Positions 35,301-47,300 of a stretch of 64,000 bases of DNA are shown here, one piece after another. This DNA comes from Heterohyrax brucei (lineage: Eukaryota; Chordata; Mammalia; Hyracoidea; Procaviidae). The notes below the pieces were generated by a model. It worked only from the letters and a program-made list of their open reading frames with translations. It had not been told where the DNA came from and made no database searches. The stretch's first letter is position 1, and each line of letters opens with the position of its first letter. The stretch covers positions 436,501 through 500,500 of the forward strand of contig CM053154.1 of the NCBI GenBank assembly GCA_028571685.1, read 5' to 3'. The position numbers and the translations under genes were made by a program.

Positions 35301-38300
35301 CCCACCCCTGCATACTCACGGGGGACTGCCTTACGACGAGGTGCTCCAGGCCCCCTAGAATCTGCATGGCAGTCGCAAAGTTCCTCTGCTCGTAGCAGGA
35401 CTTCGCAATGAGCAAAAACTTGGACAGCAAATTCACCTGCAGCTGAATCCAGCAGACAGCACTCAGAATCTTCTGTTTTAAGCACCAAGAGACGGGGAGC
35501 ACTTGGGGGGGCCCATTATAATAACCCAGCTTCATGGTATGGAACAGTACATGTACCCCATTTGTGAAGAAGAGAGGTGAGTGGGCTAACACATCTCATC
35601 AGAAAATGGGGGTGGGAGAAGGGCTGGGGTGGGAGGGCAGCTGGGCCTTAAAACCAGGAGGCAGATGCTTGGGAAGCAGCAGGATGTGGGAAGGCCTCAG
35701 CTTCACCTCTCAGAAGCAAAACCCCTGTCCAGACAAGCCTCAGTGTGTCCCAACTGCACGGGAGTGGGCGGTGTGTGTGGGAGGCAGCGTGGGCAAGAAG
35801 GGCGTTCCGCCCTGAGGTCTCAGGAAGACGCACCAGAGGGAACAAGCGTGTGAGGGATTGCGAGCACTTGTGTGCGCGCCTATGCACACATTCACGTGTA
35901 CACGTGTTAGTGTGTGTACACACGTGCACATCCATGTGTCAGTACAAGGGTGCAGGCAGCACATGCGCGTGTGTGATGCTTGTGTGCACCTGTGTTGGCA
36001 CATGGGGCACGAGCGTGCTTGTGTGTTAGTGTACGCACACGTGTGTTAGTGTGGCCACACACATGCACTTGCATGTCTTAGCACATGGGCATGCACATGC
36101 ATACATGCTTGTGTGCATGTGTCAGCATGTGGGCATGCATCTGCACTGCTTGTGTGTGTTATCAGCGCATGTGCGCACAGTCCATGATTGTGCATGTGTG
36201 TCCATGTGTGTCCATGTGTGCGGGTATGCATGTGTGTGCCCGTGTGTCCATGGTCCTGGGGAGGAGCCAGGTGTCTGGGTCGTCAGGAGGCAGAGGTGCC
36301 CCCAGAGCACCTGGCATGGAGGAAGAGGAGCTGCACTGGAGAACAGGTGTGTCTGGTGTGACCGCAGTGTAGGCGAGAGTGTGGTGCCACCTCTGACACC
36401 TCAAAGACAACTCACCCTGAGGGACATCTGATCCCTACACCCAGCTGAGAGGGTGGGTCTGTACCCCAGAACCCTACAAAACTGGTGGCAAGAGGTCCTG
36501 AGCATCCCACCCTGAAAGCAGTGGAGGAGCCCACCTTGGAGGTGTGGCTGGTGACGATTTCAGCAGCCACCCAGGTGCTGATGTCATCTGCATTTCTTAG
36601 CAGATGCAACAGGTATTTGTCTTGGATGTAATTGGGCAGAAATAAGCTGCAGGTCTTGGCTGACAGAGACTCGGAAGAGAAAGCTCTGGAACAGAGACAG
36701 GTGCATGGGACATCACGTGTGAGACGTCACATGAGAGGGTGACATGTGCCTGGATGTCGGCATGCAGACATCACACAGGAAGGTTGCACATGAGGACATG
36801 ATACAGGGATATGGGGTTGCCACATCTGGGCAGATCCTGAAGATGCCCCATGCTGGGTCTGCAGGGGCTTCTGTGGCCCCAGGCCTCCTGAGACAGACCT
36901 TATCCCAGCCAGCCAGCTCCAGGTCTAACTTTAGCTGGGTGAGCCTGGGGGGTCTGGGGCTGTACTAAGTGGGGTGGGGCGTGGCATCCAGGTCATCCCC
37001 GAGTACTCTGGTGGGCACTGCACCCCTCTGAGTGGGAGGAGCACCTCCCTTGGGCCTCCCCAGGATATTAAGAAAGAGCAGACGGTTCCCACCCAGCCTG
37101 CCCTGAAGACCCTGCGGCCCCCCAGCCGACCCAGGAAGCCCCGAGCAGATGCCATTGGCCACCCCTAGCTGGGGCGCAGACTTACTTTGGGACGGCTGTG
37201 CTCTTGTCCATGACACCCAGGGCCCGCGAGTTTAAGAAGTGGACCGGGTGGCACTTCTGAAACAGCTCCTGTCAGGGTGTGAGAACGCTTTCAGGAACGG
37301 CCTTCCCAAGGGCCCCACAGCGCGTCGGGCCTGGGGGCTGCTCTGCAGTTGTAGGTTCGACACTGAACCAGTGTGCCCAGTGGGGGTGGTCGGCAGATGC
37401 TGTCACTGGGTGTGGACTGTGGTTCTCTGCTGGATGCTTGCTGGGCTAGTGCTGCCCGCTGTGCTGGATGGGTGTGTTGGACCTCTGTTAGGGGTTGCTG
37501 CAGACACTGGGGTCCCACTCAGCCTTGTGGGGGCCTCACACTCCAAGGAGCTGCAGCCAGGGAACCAAGGGGCAGAGTCAGAAGGCAGGGGTTGTCTGAG
37601 TTTGTTTTGCACAGCAGTCGCAAGGCCCCCGTGGTGTTCACTAGGCTGGAGGGTCAGAGACGGGCGAAGTGGAGGGTGGAGGCTGGAGGGGGGACCTGTG
37701 CCCCCGAGCATGAGAGGTCAGTGCCACTGGCGCTAAAGTCTTCCTGAACCACCCCGCTGGGCATTAGCTCCCTGTCTGGTTTGAGTCCCTGGTCCCTGCT
37801 TCCCGCCTTGATGGCCCGTCTGTCCCTCCAGAGAGCAGAGCCAGGCCCACCTGCTGCAGCAGTGTCAGCTGGGTGAAGAGCTGGTGGGTGCTGTACTCGG
37901 TCAGGAAGTAAGGTCCCTTCTCGTTGGCCTTGGCACAGGGGCCATGGAACCCCTCGAGGAAGCAGGGCTTGGGCAGGGCTGACGCGATGCTGTATTGGCG
38001 CTCCTTGTGTGGCCCCAGCACCAGCCCACTCCCCTTGGACAGCCGCCAGGGGAAGCTCTGCAGGAGGCCAGGTGGGGCTAAGGACCCCCCCTGTGGCCCT
38101 GGGGGTCTCCTGTCTTCCCCAGGGGCCTCCCACTCCCCTGTGGATGCTGCCCAGGCTATGCGGAGGAGCGTGTGTGCGCATTAGTGTGTGCTGGTATGTG
38201 GGCGCATGTGCCTGTATAGGTGTGTCCATGCAAAAGGTGAGCAAACGCGCACGAATGCCTTATGCATGTGTGTACAAGTGTGCATGCAAGTGTATAAATG

Positions 38301-41300
38301 TGTGCTGTGTGCATGTGCTGCACGTGTGTGTGTGTGCACACATGGGCTGTCCTCAGGGCTGGGTCAATGGGAGGGTACCGCCCCTCCTTGGGACAAGGCT
38401 GTCACCTTCCGGGAGAGGCCATCTTCTGAGAACTTCTTACAGAGGGCATTGAGGGGCCGGGGGTCCTCCTCGGCCTCCTTGGGGTCCTCCAGGTCTCTGC
38501 CACGTGGAGCCCCCTCGCCCCGCCGGTCTGTGCTGACCTCCAGCAGGGCCAGCAAGTGCTCTGCGTAGCCGTCCAGAGGAGTGATCTGGGCAGGGGTACA
38601 GGCACCAAGTCTTGGGGACGCTTCTCTTGGATGGAGATAGCTCCCCACTGTCCCTACTGCCCTAGCCCAGGGCCCAGAGCACGGTCAGAGGGGCTGGCCA
38701 GCCTCGGCACTTAGGCTCTGCCTGTGGTCACCTGGGAAGAGAGGAAGCTCTGGAGCTGCGCCAGGAGCCCGGCGTTCCTGGTGAAGTCCACGGTGTAGCA
38801 GTCCCCTACCCAGGCCTGCAGCAGGCAGAAGCTGCGCCTGTAAATCTTGGTGAAGGTCGAGGGGGGTTCCTGGTGGGCTCTGCAGACATAGGGGGCGCCT
38901 GAGCTCGTGGGGCCCTGCTGAGCTTGGGTTGGTAAGGGTGGGTGTGACTGGTCTGAGCTCAGGCTTGTCTGCAAGGGGGACGCTATCTGCCCCTGCCAGC
39001 CTGGGTGCACATAGGATGAACCATCTCTCCACCTGCTCCCGTGGACCACTTTGCGATTCTCCAGCACCCACCTGTACCCAGGATGCCTAGGGGCAGTGAG
39101 GATTTGGGGTCTCCATTGGGGATGGCCTGGACCCTGGTAGGACTTGGTACCTGGTCTGGGTGAGGGCAGCTGCCCAGGGGTGTCCTGGGTGGTGACACTC
39201 TTCCCTTCACTGACCCCCGTTGGCCAGTGCTGCTGAGGACAGGGCAAGGTGGTCCCCCTCCCAGATGAAGGGGCCTCCTCCCACTGGCTGGCCACCACGC
39301 CTGTGCCTCTGTTCCCTTTCTGCCCTTCCTGTGGTGGCAGATACAGCCCTGGCCCTGTCTGAGGCTCAGCCCCCATCCTGTGAATATTCTTTGAACCAGC
39401 TGCCTGGCCTGGGTCACTCCCCAGAACAGAGAGAACTCAGGCTACCGCCCCCTCCTGCCACTGTCCCTTTCTCTGTGGCTCTTCCGACCCTCCCTGTCAC
39501 CTCCTCACCCTCCTAGCTGGGCTGGGCCCCCATACCTGGGTCACAGGGCAGCTGCTGCCCCATCCACCGCAGCGCTCCATGGTGCCCAAGGTGCCCACCC
39601 TCCTGGATTGTCCTGCCTACTGACATTCCCTCTCTGTCTCCCAGAACCAGGGCAGCCACAGCGTCATCCCGGGTGTCCCCAGTCACCTGCCCGCCTGCCC
39701 GGTTTCCCATGGCTCCTCTCTGCTTGGCTGACCTCATAAAGGCCCTCCTACGATGCAGACTGCCTGTGCTCGGGCTGACCCCACGCCTCCGCTGACCAGC
39801 CCCGTCTCGCTGCTCCCCAGCCTCACCTGCCTGCTGCCTGCACGGCTCATCCCAGCCCTCTCAGGGATCCTGTGGCCCCCCCACATTCCCTCCTCCATGA
39901 GCCTGGCTCCCCAGTATCTGTCCACAGGCTGTTGCCGTCTGGCAGGACCTGGGTCATGTATGAGCATGTGGGAACATGTGTGAGCATATTCACCCCTGAG
40001 CCCAAGGCTGCGTTCCCAGGGCTGGCTGTCAGCAGGTGCCTTGTGGTGGCCCAACTCTGCATGAGGCCCTGGGGCCACTGGCCAGCACCAGGCTGCCTGC
40101 ACCACTGCCACGAGGGTCCCCATGGCTGGATGGCGCTGTGTGGGGCGCGTGCTACCTGGGCAGGGTGCCGTGGATGCGGTCCAGGAGGAAGCGCAGGAAG
40201 TCGTGGGGTGTGCAGAAGTACCGGAAGGTGTACAGGAACTGCTGCACGTAGCCCTCCCGGAAGGCGTCGCTGGTGGAGAAGGCCCGTTAGCCCCAGCCGG
40301 CTCCTCTGGGACCCGCCAAAGCCCCGGTGTCCACTTCTGCCCGGGACTCCCATTCAGACTGACCCACATGTCCAGAGTCCCTCCCCTCCACCTCAGGGCC
40401 TGTTTCCGGGGCAGGTGGCTGGGGAGTAGGGGAAGGTTCCCCCATCTTAGCAGTTCTGGGGTGTTCTGGGCTGTCCCCGAGTTTGTCAGCACTCTAGGAC
40501 TCGTGATTGTGTGTGAATGTCAGCACATACGTGTGTGTGTCAATATGTGAGAGCAAGCATGTGTGCAGTGTGTACACAGCGAAGTATGAGACTGAGTGCA
40601 CACGTGTGACAGTGTGAGCAGATTCAGGAATGAGGTCAGGCTGCACGTGTGAGTGTGAGCATGCACACGAGGAGCGTGGGGTTCCATCAGTGAGCGCCTT
40701 TGTGGGTGTGAGCCAGCAGGAGAGGGGTGGGGTGGGAGTGCACGGGGGTGCAGCTGTGTGCTGGGGTGTGACTGTGAGCGATGTGTGGAGGGGTATGCTG
40801 GGGTGTGAGTGAGCGATGTGTGCATGGGTGCGTTGGGGTGTGAGTGATGTGTGCATGGGTGTGTTGGGGTGTGAATGCATGAGGGATGTGTATAGATGAG
40901 TGTGCTGGGGTGTGAGTGAGGGATGTGTGCATGGGTGTGTTGGGGTGTGAGTGCATGAGCGATGTGTGGAGGGGTGTGTTGGGGTATGTGTGAGGGATGT
41001 GCATGGGTGCGTTGGGTGTGTGTATGAAGGATGTGTGGATGGATGTGTTGGGGTTTGAGTGTAAGGGATGTGTGTACAGATGTGTGTGTTGGGTGTGAGT
41101 GTAAGGGATGTGTGTAGATGAGTGTGTTGGGGTGTGAACACGAGCGAGCATGTGTGTACCAGTGCTCTGGCCACGTGACAGTGGGAGACCGTGCACAGGT
41201 CCCACCTGAGGTTCTGACTGCTCTGCCCTCTGCGCCCAGCCCTTGGTGCCCCCTGGGGCTAGGGCTCCACCTGTGAGCAGGGGCAGAGCCATGAGGGCAC

Positions 41301-44300
41301 CCCGAGCACGTGGAGGCCCCTACATCCCAGGCTGGACCACCTTCTACCTGTAACTCAGCCAAGCCCAGGCCGCGTCTTAGTGCCTGTCTATGTCTAGAAG
41401 GCTTTGTGGCTCTCCTGCTGTGCACACACAGTGGCCCGGGCACAATCTGACCCAGGTGCCCTGCTGTCCACCGGTGTCCAGCTGCAGCCTGTGGCTGTGC
41501 AGCCAGTCTGGCCAGGAGCCAGGCTAAGGGGGCCCGTGTCTGCTCACGGAAGTCATAACTGACTAGAATTTTCCCCGTGTTAAATGGACGTGTAAACCTG
41601 CTTCAGGGGAGAACAGGCGGATCCTTCCCACCTGTGTCCACTTCCTTGGACCTCTTTTTTTTCCTGTATGGCCGGTCCTCCCTGCTTTCAGAAGGCACGT
41701 GGCCTGAGGAGCCCACCCCCTCGGCTGGGCGCACCTGGAGTACAGGTAGGACGAGGACCCAGGGAGGCCTTCCTCCCTTGACCTGGGCGCACCTAGAGTA
41801 TAGGTAGGCCATAAGCCCCAGAGGCGTGCCAGCCTGCAGGACCCGGGCCTTCTGCCTGCCGCTACTGCCACCACCGCCACAGGGGGTCTTGTTGACATTG
41901 TAGAAGATGAGCGAGGACGACTCATCTAGGGGACTGAAGTCCAGGGCCCCGCAGCGGGCTGCCCCAATGTTCACGATCACGGGCAGAGCGCTGGGTTCCA
42001 GGCCCCACTGCTCCGCATAGACCACCTGGGGGGAAAACGGGCATCAGACACGTGTGGCCTGCGGCTGGGGGACACCAGCTGCGGTCACCCTGCTCCTGGT
42101 CACAGACGGGTGCTCCGACACCAGGGGCTGCTCGATGGCGTTGGGTGGCTCCTAGAGCCGACTTGCCTGGAGGTACTTCTTGACCAGCCCGAGGAACTGC
42201 ACCCGGGACTTCATCTCCTCCAGCTGCCCCTTCAGCTTGGCCAGCATGGTCTTCACCTCCGAGCCTGCAAGGGCAAGCAGAGGTCAGGCTGGGTCCTGCC
42301 GAGGCCGCCTGACTTGGGGGGCCCGTGTATGTCAGCAGGCTGTGCTCTGGGGGGGTGCGGTGGCTGATCTCTGGGTAGCCTCTGTCGAGGCCCCTCTGGG
42401 CAGCCCCCAGCCTCCAGCCTCCTCGGTAGGCAGAGAGACGGCGGCCCTCAGTGTCACCCAGGGTGCCTCGCTGTGATACCTTTGCTCCTCTTCTCTTTCT
42501 GCAGGAGCTTCTGGTAGAACCGGAGGGTCTTGCCGTAGCCCCGCCTCTCCATCATCAGCTGCTGCTCCAGCTCCTGGGGGAGACAGCTGGGCTGGTGAGG
42601 CCGCAGGGTGTCTCCTGCTGGCCGGCCCATCTTGACCCCAGGGAAGTGTTAGAGGAGGCAGAACAGGCACAGAGAGGGTGTCCACATGGCTTAAGCCACA
42701 GGAGGAGCCCCCTCTGGACACTGTTACGACCCCCAGGGAAGTGTTACGGAAGGCGGAACAGCCACCGAGAGGGTGTCCGCCCGGCTAAGCCACAGGAGGA
42801 GGCTCCTTAGAGGCCTGGGGTTCTCTGGACCAGCCTGTTTGCTCTCCAGATTTCACGGTGGCTTTTTTGCCTGGTGACCTCCATCCTCTGATGTTTCTAA
42901 GAGTTGTTCATTTTCAGGTTTTTTTGTGGGGAGTGGAGGCTGGCCTTTACATGCCAGGCTAGAAACCACAACTCGCAGTTGATTCGAAGGATGGATTCAG
43001 GCGTGGTCAGTGTCACACAGCACATGCGACAAGGAAGAACTCATGTCACCTCTAGGTCACATACAGTGAGACGTGGTCCGATTCCACCCTTGCTCACCAG
43101 GACCCGCTACATCTAAGTAAAATAAGATGTATTTGGGTTTTCTGGATTTTAACTAGAGTGAGGATTTTTATTAGAAAGAGTCTAAGTCGATGACTTGGGG
43201 CACAGTGGATGCACCATGGCTGCTGAGTTGAGGTGGACATGAAGAAACATTGCTGCAGAGTCAATTTCTAACGCTAGGGACACTGTGAGGACAGAGTGGG
43301 ACTGCCATGGCCCTTCCAGGGAGCACCGGGAGGATCTGGACTGTGGAACTTTGGCTTGTCACCTCAGGCTCTCATCTCCTGCATCACCAGGACTTCCCTG
43401 GTGAGACTGGGAAGCGGACACATCAGATGGAAACCCTGGGGGCATGGTGGTCGAGAGCGGCATCTGCCGACCAGAGGTCAGTAGTTCAAATCTGCCAGGT
43501 GCTCCTTGGAAACCACATGGGGCAGCTCTGCTCTGTCCTGTGGGGTCACTGTGAGCTGGAGTCAGTGGCAGTGGGCTTTTTGGTAGACACGTGAAATGGT
43601 AGTTGGGAGCACTGGGCACTGTACCCGAAGCAACGACTTGAACCACTGCTGTTCATCTCGGTGCTGAAAGCAAAGTCCGCTGCAGCAACAGCAGCTGAAG
43701 TCAGATAAGGCACCCAGACTGCACGGTCAAGGGGCCCGCTCCAGCCTGGGCTTCCTCCACGGAGAGGCCTGCAGCAAGGGTGCAGCAGGTGCATGGGCAC
43801 ACAGGTGCTGAGGCGTGCGGGTGCGTGGGCACACAGGTGCTGAGGCGCGCGGGTGTGGGGGCACGAGGTGCGCAGGTGTGTAGTGAGCATGTCTGGGCAC
43901 ACTGACCACAGTGAGCAAGCGGAACAAACACACATGCCCTCCAGCGGCCCCCCAACCCCGCTGTTCTGGCCGTCCCTGAGCTCGTCCTGTTTCAAGCTGC
44001 AGTTGTTTCCTGCCTCCTGCGTTTCTCTATGGCTTTTTTATGGGGCACAGTGGGCCCAAGGGGAAGCATGCCTGGTGGTGCTGGGCTGGCTGTGCCCGGT
44101 GCCCTGAGCAGAGACAGCATAGGATGCTCACCTGGCTGCATGCCGGCTCCAGGACAGACTGCGTCCATGGGGATGCAGGAAGCAAAGACAACATGAGGTC
44201 ACATCTCCCTGGTCTGCCCCCCTGCACACGCCCTGGGTCAGTCAGCCTGCTTGGCGGCCTGCTGAATGGGAGCCACCCGCAGGGTAATAGAGCCTGGTCG

Positions 44301-47300
44301 TGGCCACAGAGCCACCACACAGTAACATGGCCCTGACACCACCACGGGAGCCACCCACAGGGTCACAGGGCCCAGATGTGGCCACGGAGCAGGCATATGC
44401 TGACATGGCTGCAGGATCCATCAGCGGGGTGATGCAGCCCTGACACGGACCCGGGCCCAGACACAGCCTGAGTGAAGGCTAGCTGCTGCTGTCGTGGGTG
44501 CAGGCCGACTGGCACTGAGATCTAGGGGCACTAGGGGCAGGATGCCTCATTGTCTCCCCTCAGTCTGTCCTGTCCATTGGCCTGGAGAAACACCCAATCT
44601 GTGTTTGACCCTGGCCTCTGTGGGGAGTGGCAAGGGTGAGTAGCTGGGCCCAGGTGCCCACTGCCAGCACCCACTCTGTTGTGTCTGAGAGATGTGCCCA
44701 GGCCAGAACCTGGGTGTCTGCTCGTGGGGGGGCCCGGGTCAGAGCCCTGGTGTCTATGGTGGGAAGGCCTGGGTCAGAGCTGTGTGTTTTGGGGTGCACC
44801 CGCAGTGGCCCTGCAGCAGCCCTGAACCCAGGCTTTGTCCAGGGCTTTTTGCACATTGGCGTGGCCAGGTCTGGCTGAACGCAAGTCCTTGGTCTTCCCT
44901 GGGCTCTGCTCACTGTGGCAGGTCCACAAGCAGACCAACTGCCCTCGAGGCCAGCCCGGCCCTGAGAGCCCAGTCCACACGGGAGTGCCAGGGCAAGGCC
45001 CTGCCAGCCTTTTTTCTTATCGCACCATGAGAGTGTCCCAGAGACAAGAAGCTGTTGTGGGCAGACAGACAGGTGGGGGTGACACTGTCTGTCCCCCCAA
45101 AGCTCGCAAACCTGCCTGTGGGCACAGGGCAGCTCCTCACAGGCCATCCCTGACTCAAGATGTCCCTTGAGGACTTGTGCAGGCAAGCACACCATGCCAC
45201 ACAAAGGTGTGTGTGTGCGGAGGGGTGGAAACCCAGGAGGGTCCGTGCACACAGGTGCCCTCCCTGCCCCCACCTGGACCCAGGCCGGGACACCCCCGAG
45301 CTGGACCCCATGAGCACCGCACTCACCAGGTGCGGGGCATCAGTGTCTGCGGCCCCGCTGGCCTCCCGCCGGCCCAGCTGCCTCACATAGCTGTGCACGT
45401 CGGCGCCGAAGCAGTCGGCCTCATAGAAGGCGCTGCACCAGCCGGGGCTGCAGCCGTGGACCTCAGGGGGCCCGGCTGACACTCGCAGGCTGCCCTGCTT
45501 CGGCCGGGCCACCGCCCCGAAGCCGAGGCTCCCACTTGCCGGCTCAGGGCCCGCGTCCCCACTGCGCGATTGGCCGCCATCGGCTGCTGGTCCCTTCTCA
45601 GCTCTGATGGATCTTTGTGGCCGGAAACCCACTTCCAAGTTACCCTGGGAGAGCTCCTCGGGGTGGCGGTCTGAGAGCGGTGTCGGGGAGCAGGGAGCCC
45701 TGCCGGCTCGGGGGGCTGCTGGTTTCTCTTTCCCTGGAAAGGAAGGGGCCAGGCTGACCCAGGGCAGCGACTTCTGCTCTCCGGGCCCAAGTCAGGAGGC
45801 CGTGTCCCTGCCCCAGCTCAACCTCTGCTCTAGAGAGGCTGCAAGGTGTCCCCAGATCAAAACCTGCTCCTTCATCCGCTGAGATGGAAGTGGAAGTCTC
45901 TTTAGAGACGCTCGTAGGTATGTGTGTGGAGTGGCAGTGGTGGAGTTTCCTTCCCTGCACATTTCAGGTGCACAGCGGAGGAGGGTCTGACGTGGGTACA
46001 CAGGAGGCGGTGGACTTTGCCCCCAGCACCCCCAGACTCCTCTCCTTTTCCTTCTGGAGCATGAAAACAACCCCCCAGCTGTCACTTCCCACAAGCGCCA
46101 CAGCAGTGCCCAGGATGCGCCTGGACCCCATAGGCACCCCCGGCTCCCAAACCCCATGGGATCCTGAGCCTGAACAGGAGCTCGCCAGCCTGGGGAGTGA
46201 CTCTGTCCTTTACAAAGCCCTGTTTTCCGAGTAACAAAATAGCCCAGAGCCTGCCCTCTCTGGCTGGCTCCATGTCTCCAGCCTGGACCTCAGAAATGAC
46301 AAGTTCCTCCGTTGAGCCGGCATCTAGGGCTGGCAGGAGGTGGTGGGTGGCTCAGAGTTCTGGGAAAGATGCCTGCAAAGCTCTCTTTGGACCCTTCAGT
46401 TGCGGGCGGTCCTAGGAAGGCCTGTCGGCCCGCCCCACCCCAGGCCTCTCACCAGCACGTCCCACTGAGACAGCTTGCCCCCACCTACCCCTGGGGCCTG
46501 CTCTCACCGAGCCTGGGCCCTGAGGGTCTTCTGCTGGCAGGGGAGCAGCTGCTGGACTCGCCAGTCCTCGTGATCCCCTCTGGCTGCTGCGAGGCCGCCT
46601 CCGAAACACTGGTGATCAAAAATGACACGTGAGGCTCACCTGTGTGTGACACCCACCAGCACCCCAGTGCTTCTACCTGTCCTTGGGGCACACGGTCACT
46701 GAGCAGTGTCTTCCCGGGGATGTCCGCACTGCCGGCGGCACCCAGGACAGCTGAGATGGGGGCGGGGTGCTGGTGTCTCTAGTTTCTTGGGTTCCTTTGA
46801 TAAAGGATCTGGAAGTAGCCTAGATGGCCTCAGAAGCCGTGTGGCCGCTGACACCCAGGCCATCTGCAGACAAGCACCTGGATGAACCTCCCCTAACTGT
46901 GTCCCCAGGAGCCCCTGTGTTTTTCAGAAGGAAGGAACCCGGGGAAAGCTGTGGAAAGCAGGGCTGACTGAGAGCCCTGTGGGTGGCCCGTCTGACGGCC
47001 AAGGTGGACGCTGAGGGGAGGGCTAAGCTGCAGGTCCAGGCAGACGGCGGGGAGGCAGAGGCCTGGTGGCGGTCCTGGCTGTCCTGGCAGCCTGGGCACA
47101 GCAGGGAGGGCCACCTACCTCTCAGAGGGTGACGTCATCCTGTTCACCACCCGAAAGAGGTTTTGCAGTAACTTCTCGTTCCAGTAAAGGTCGCAAAACT
47201 TTTCAGCTATGGCGCTGCAGAAAGTGGCGTAGGTGAGGCCTTCCAAGGCGTGGATGTGCTCCCCTGGTTTAGAGAGGGGGGTCAGCTCAAAACGTGGGTG

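Noticed and set aside
40494-41443. Long Thr/His/Pro-rich open frames on the minus strand
   Set aside because: They are translations of the TG-rich minisatellite.
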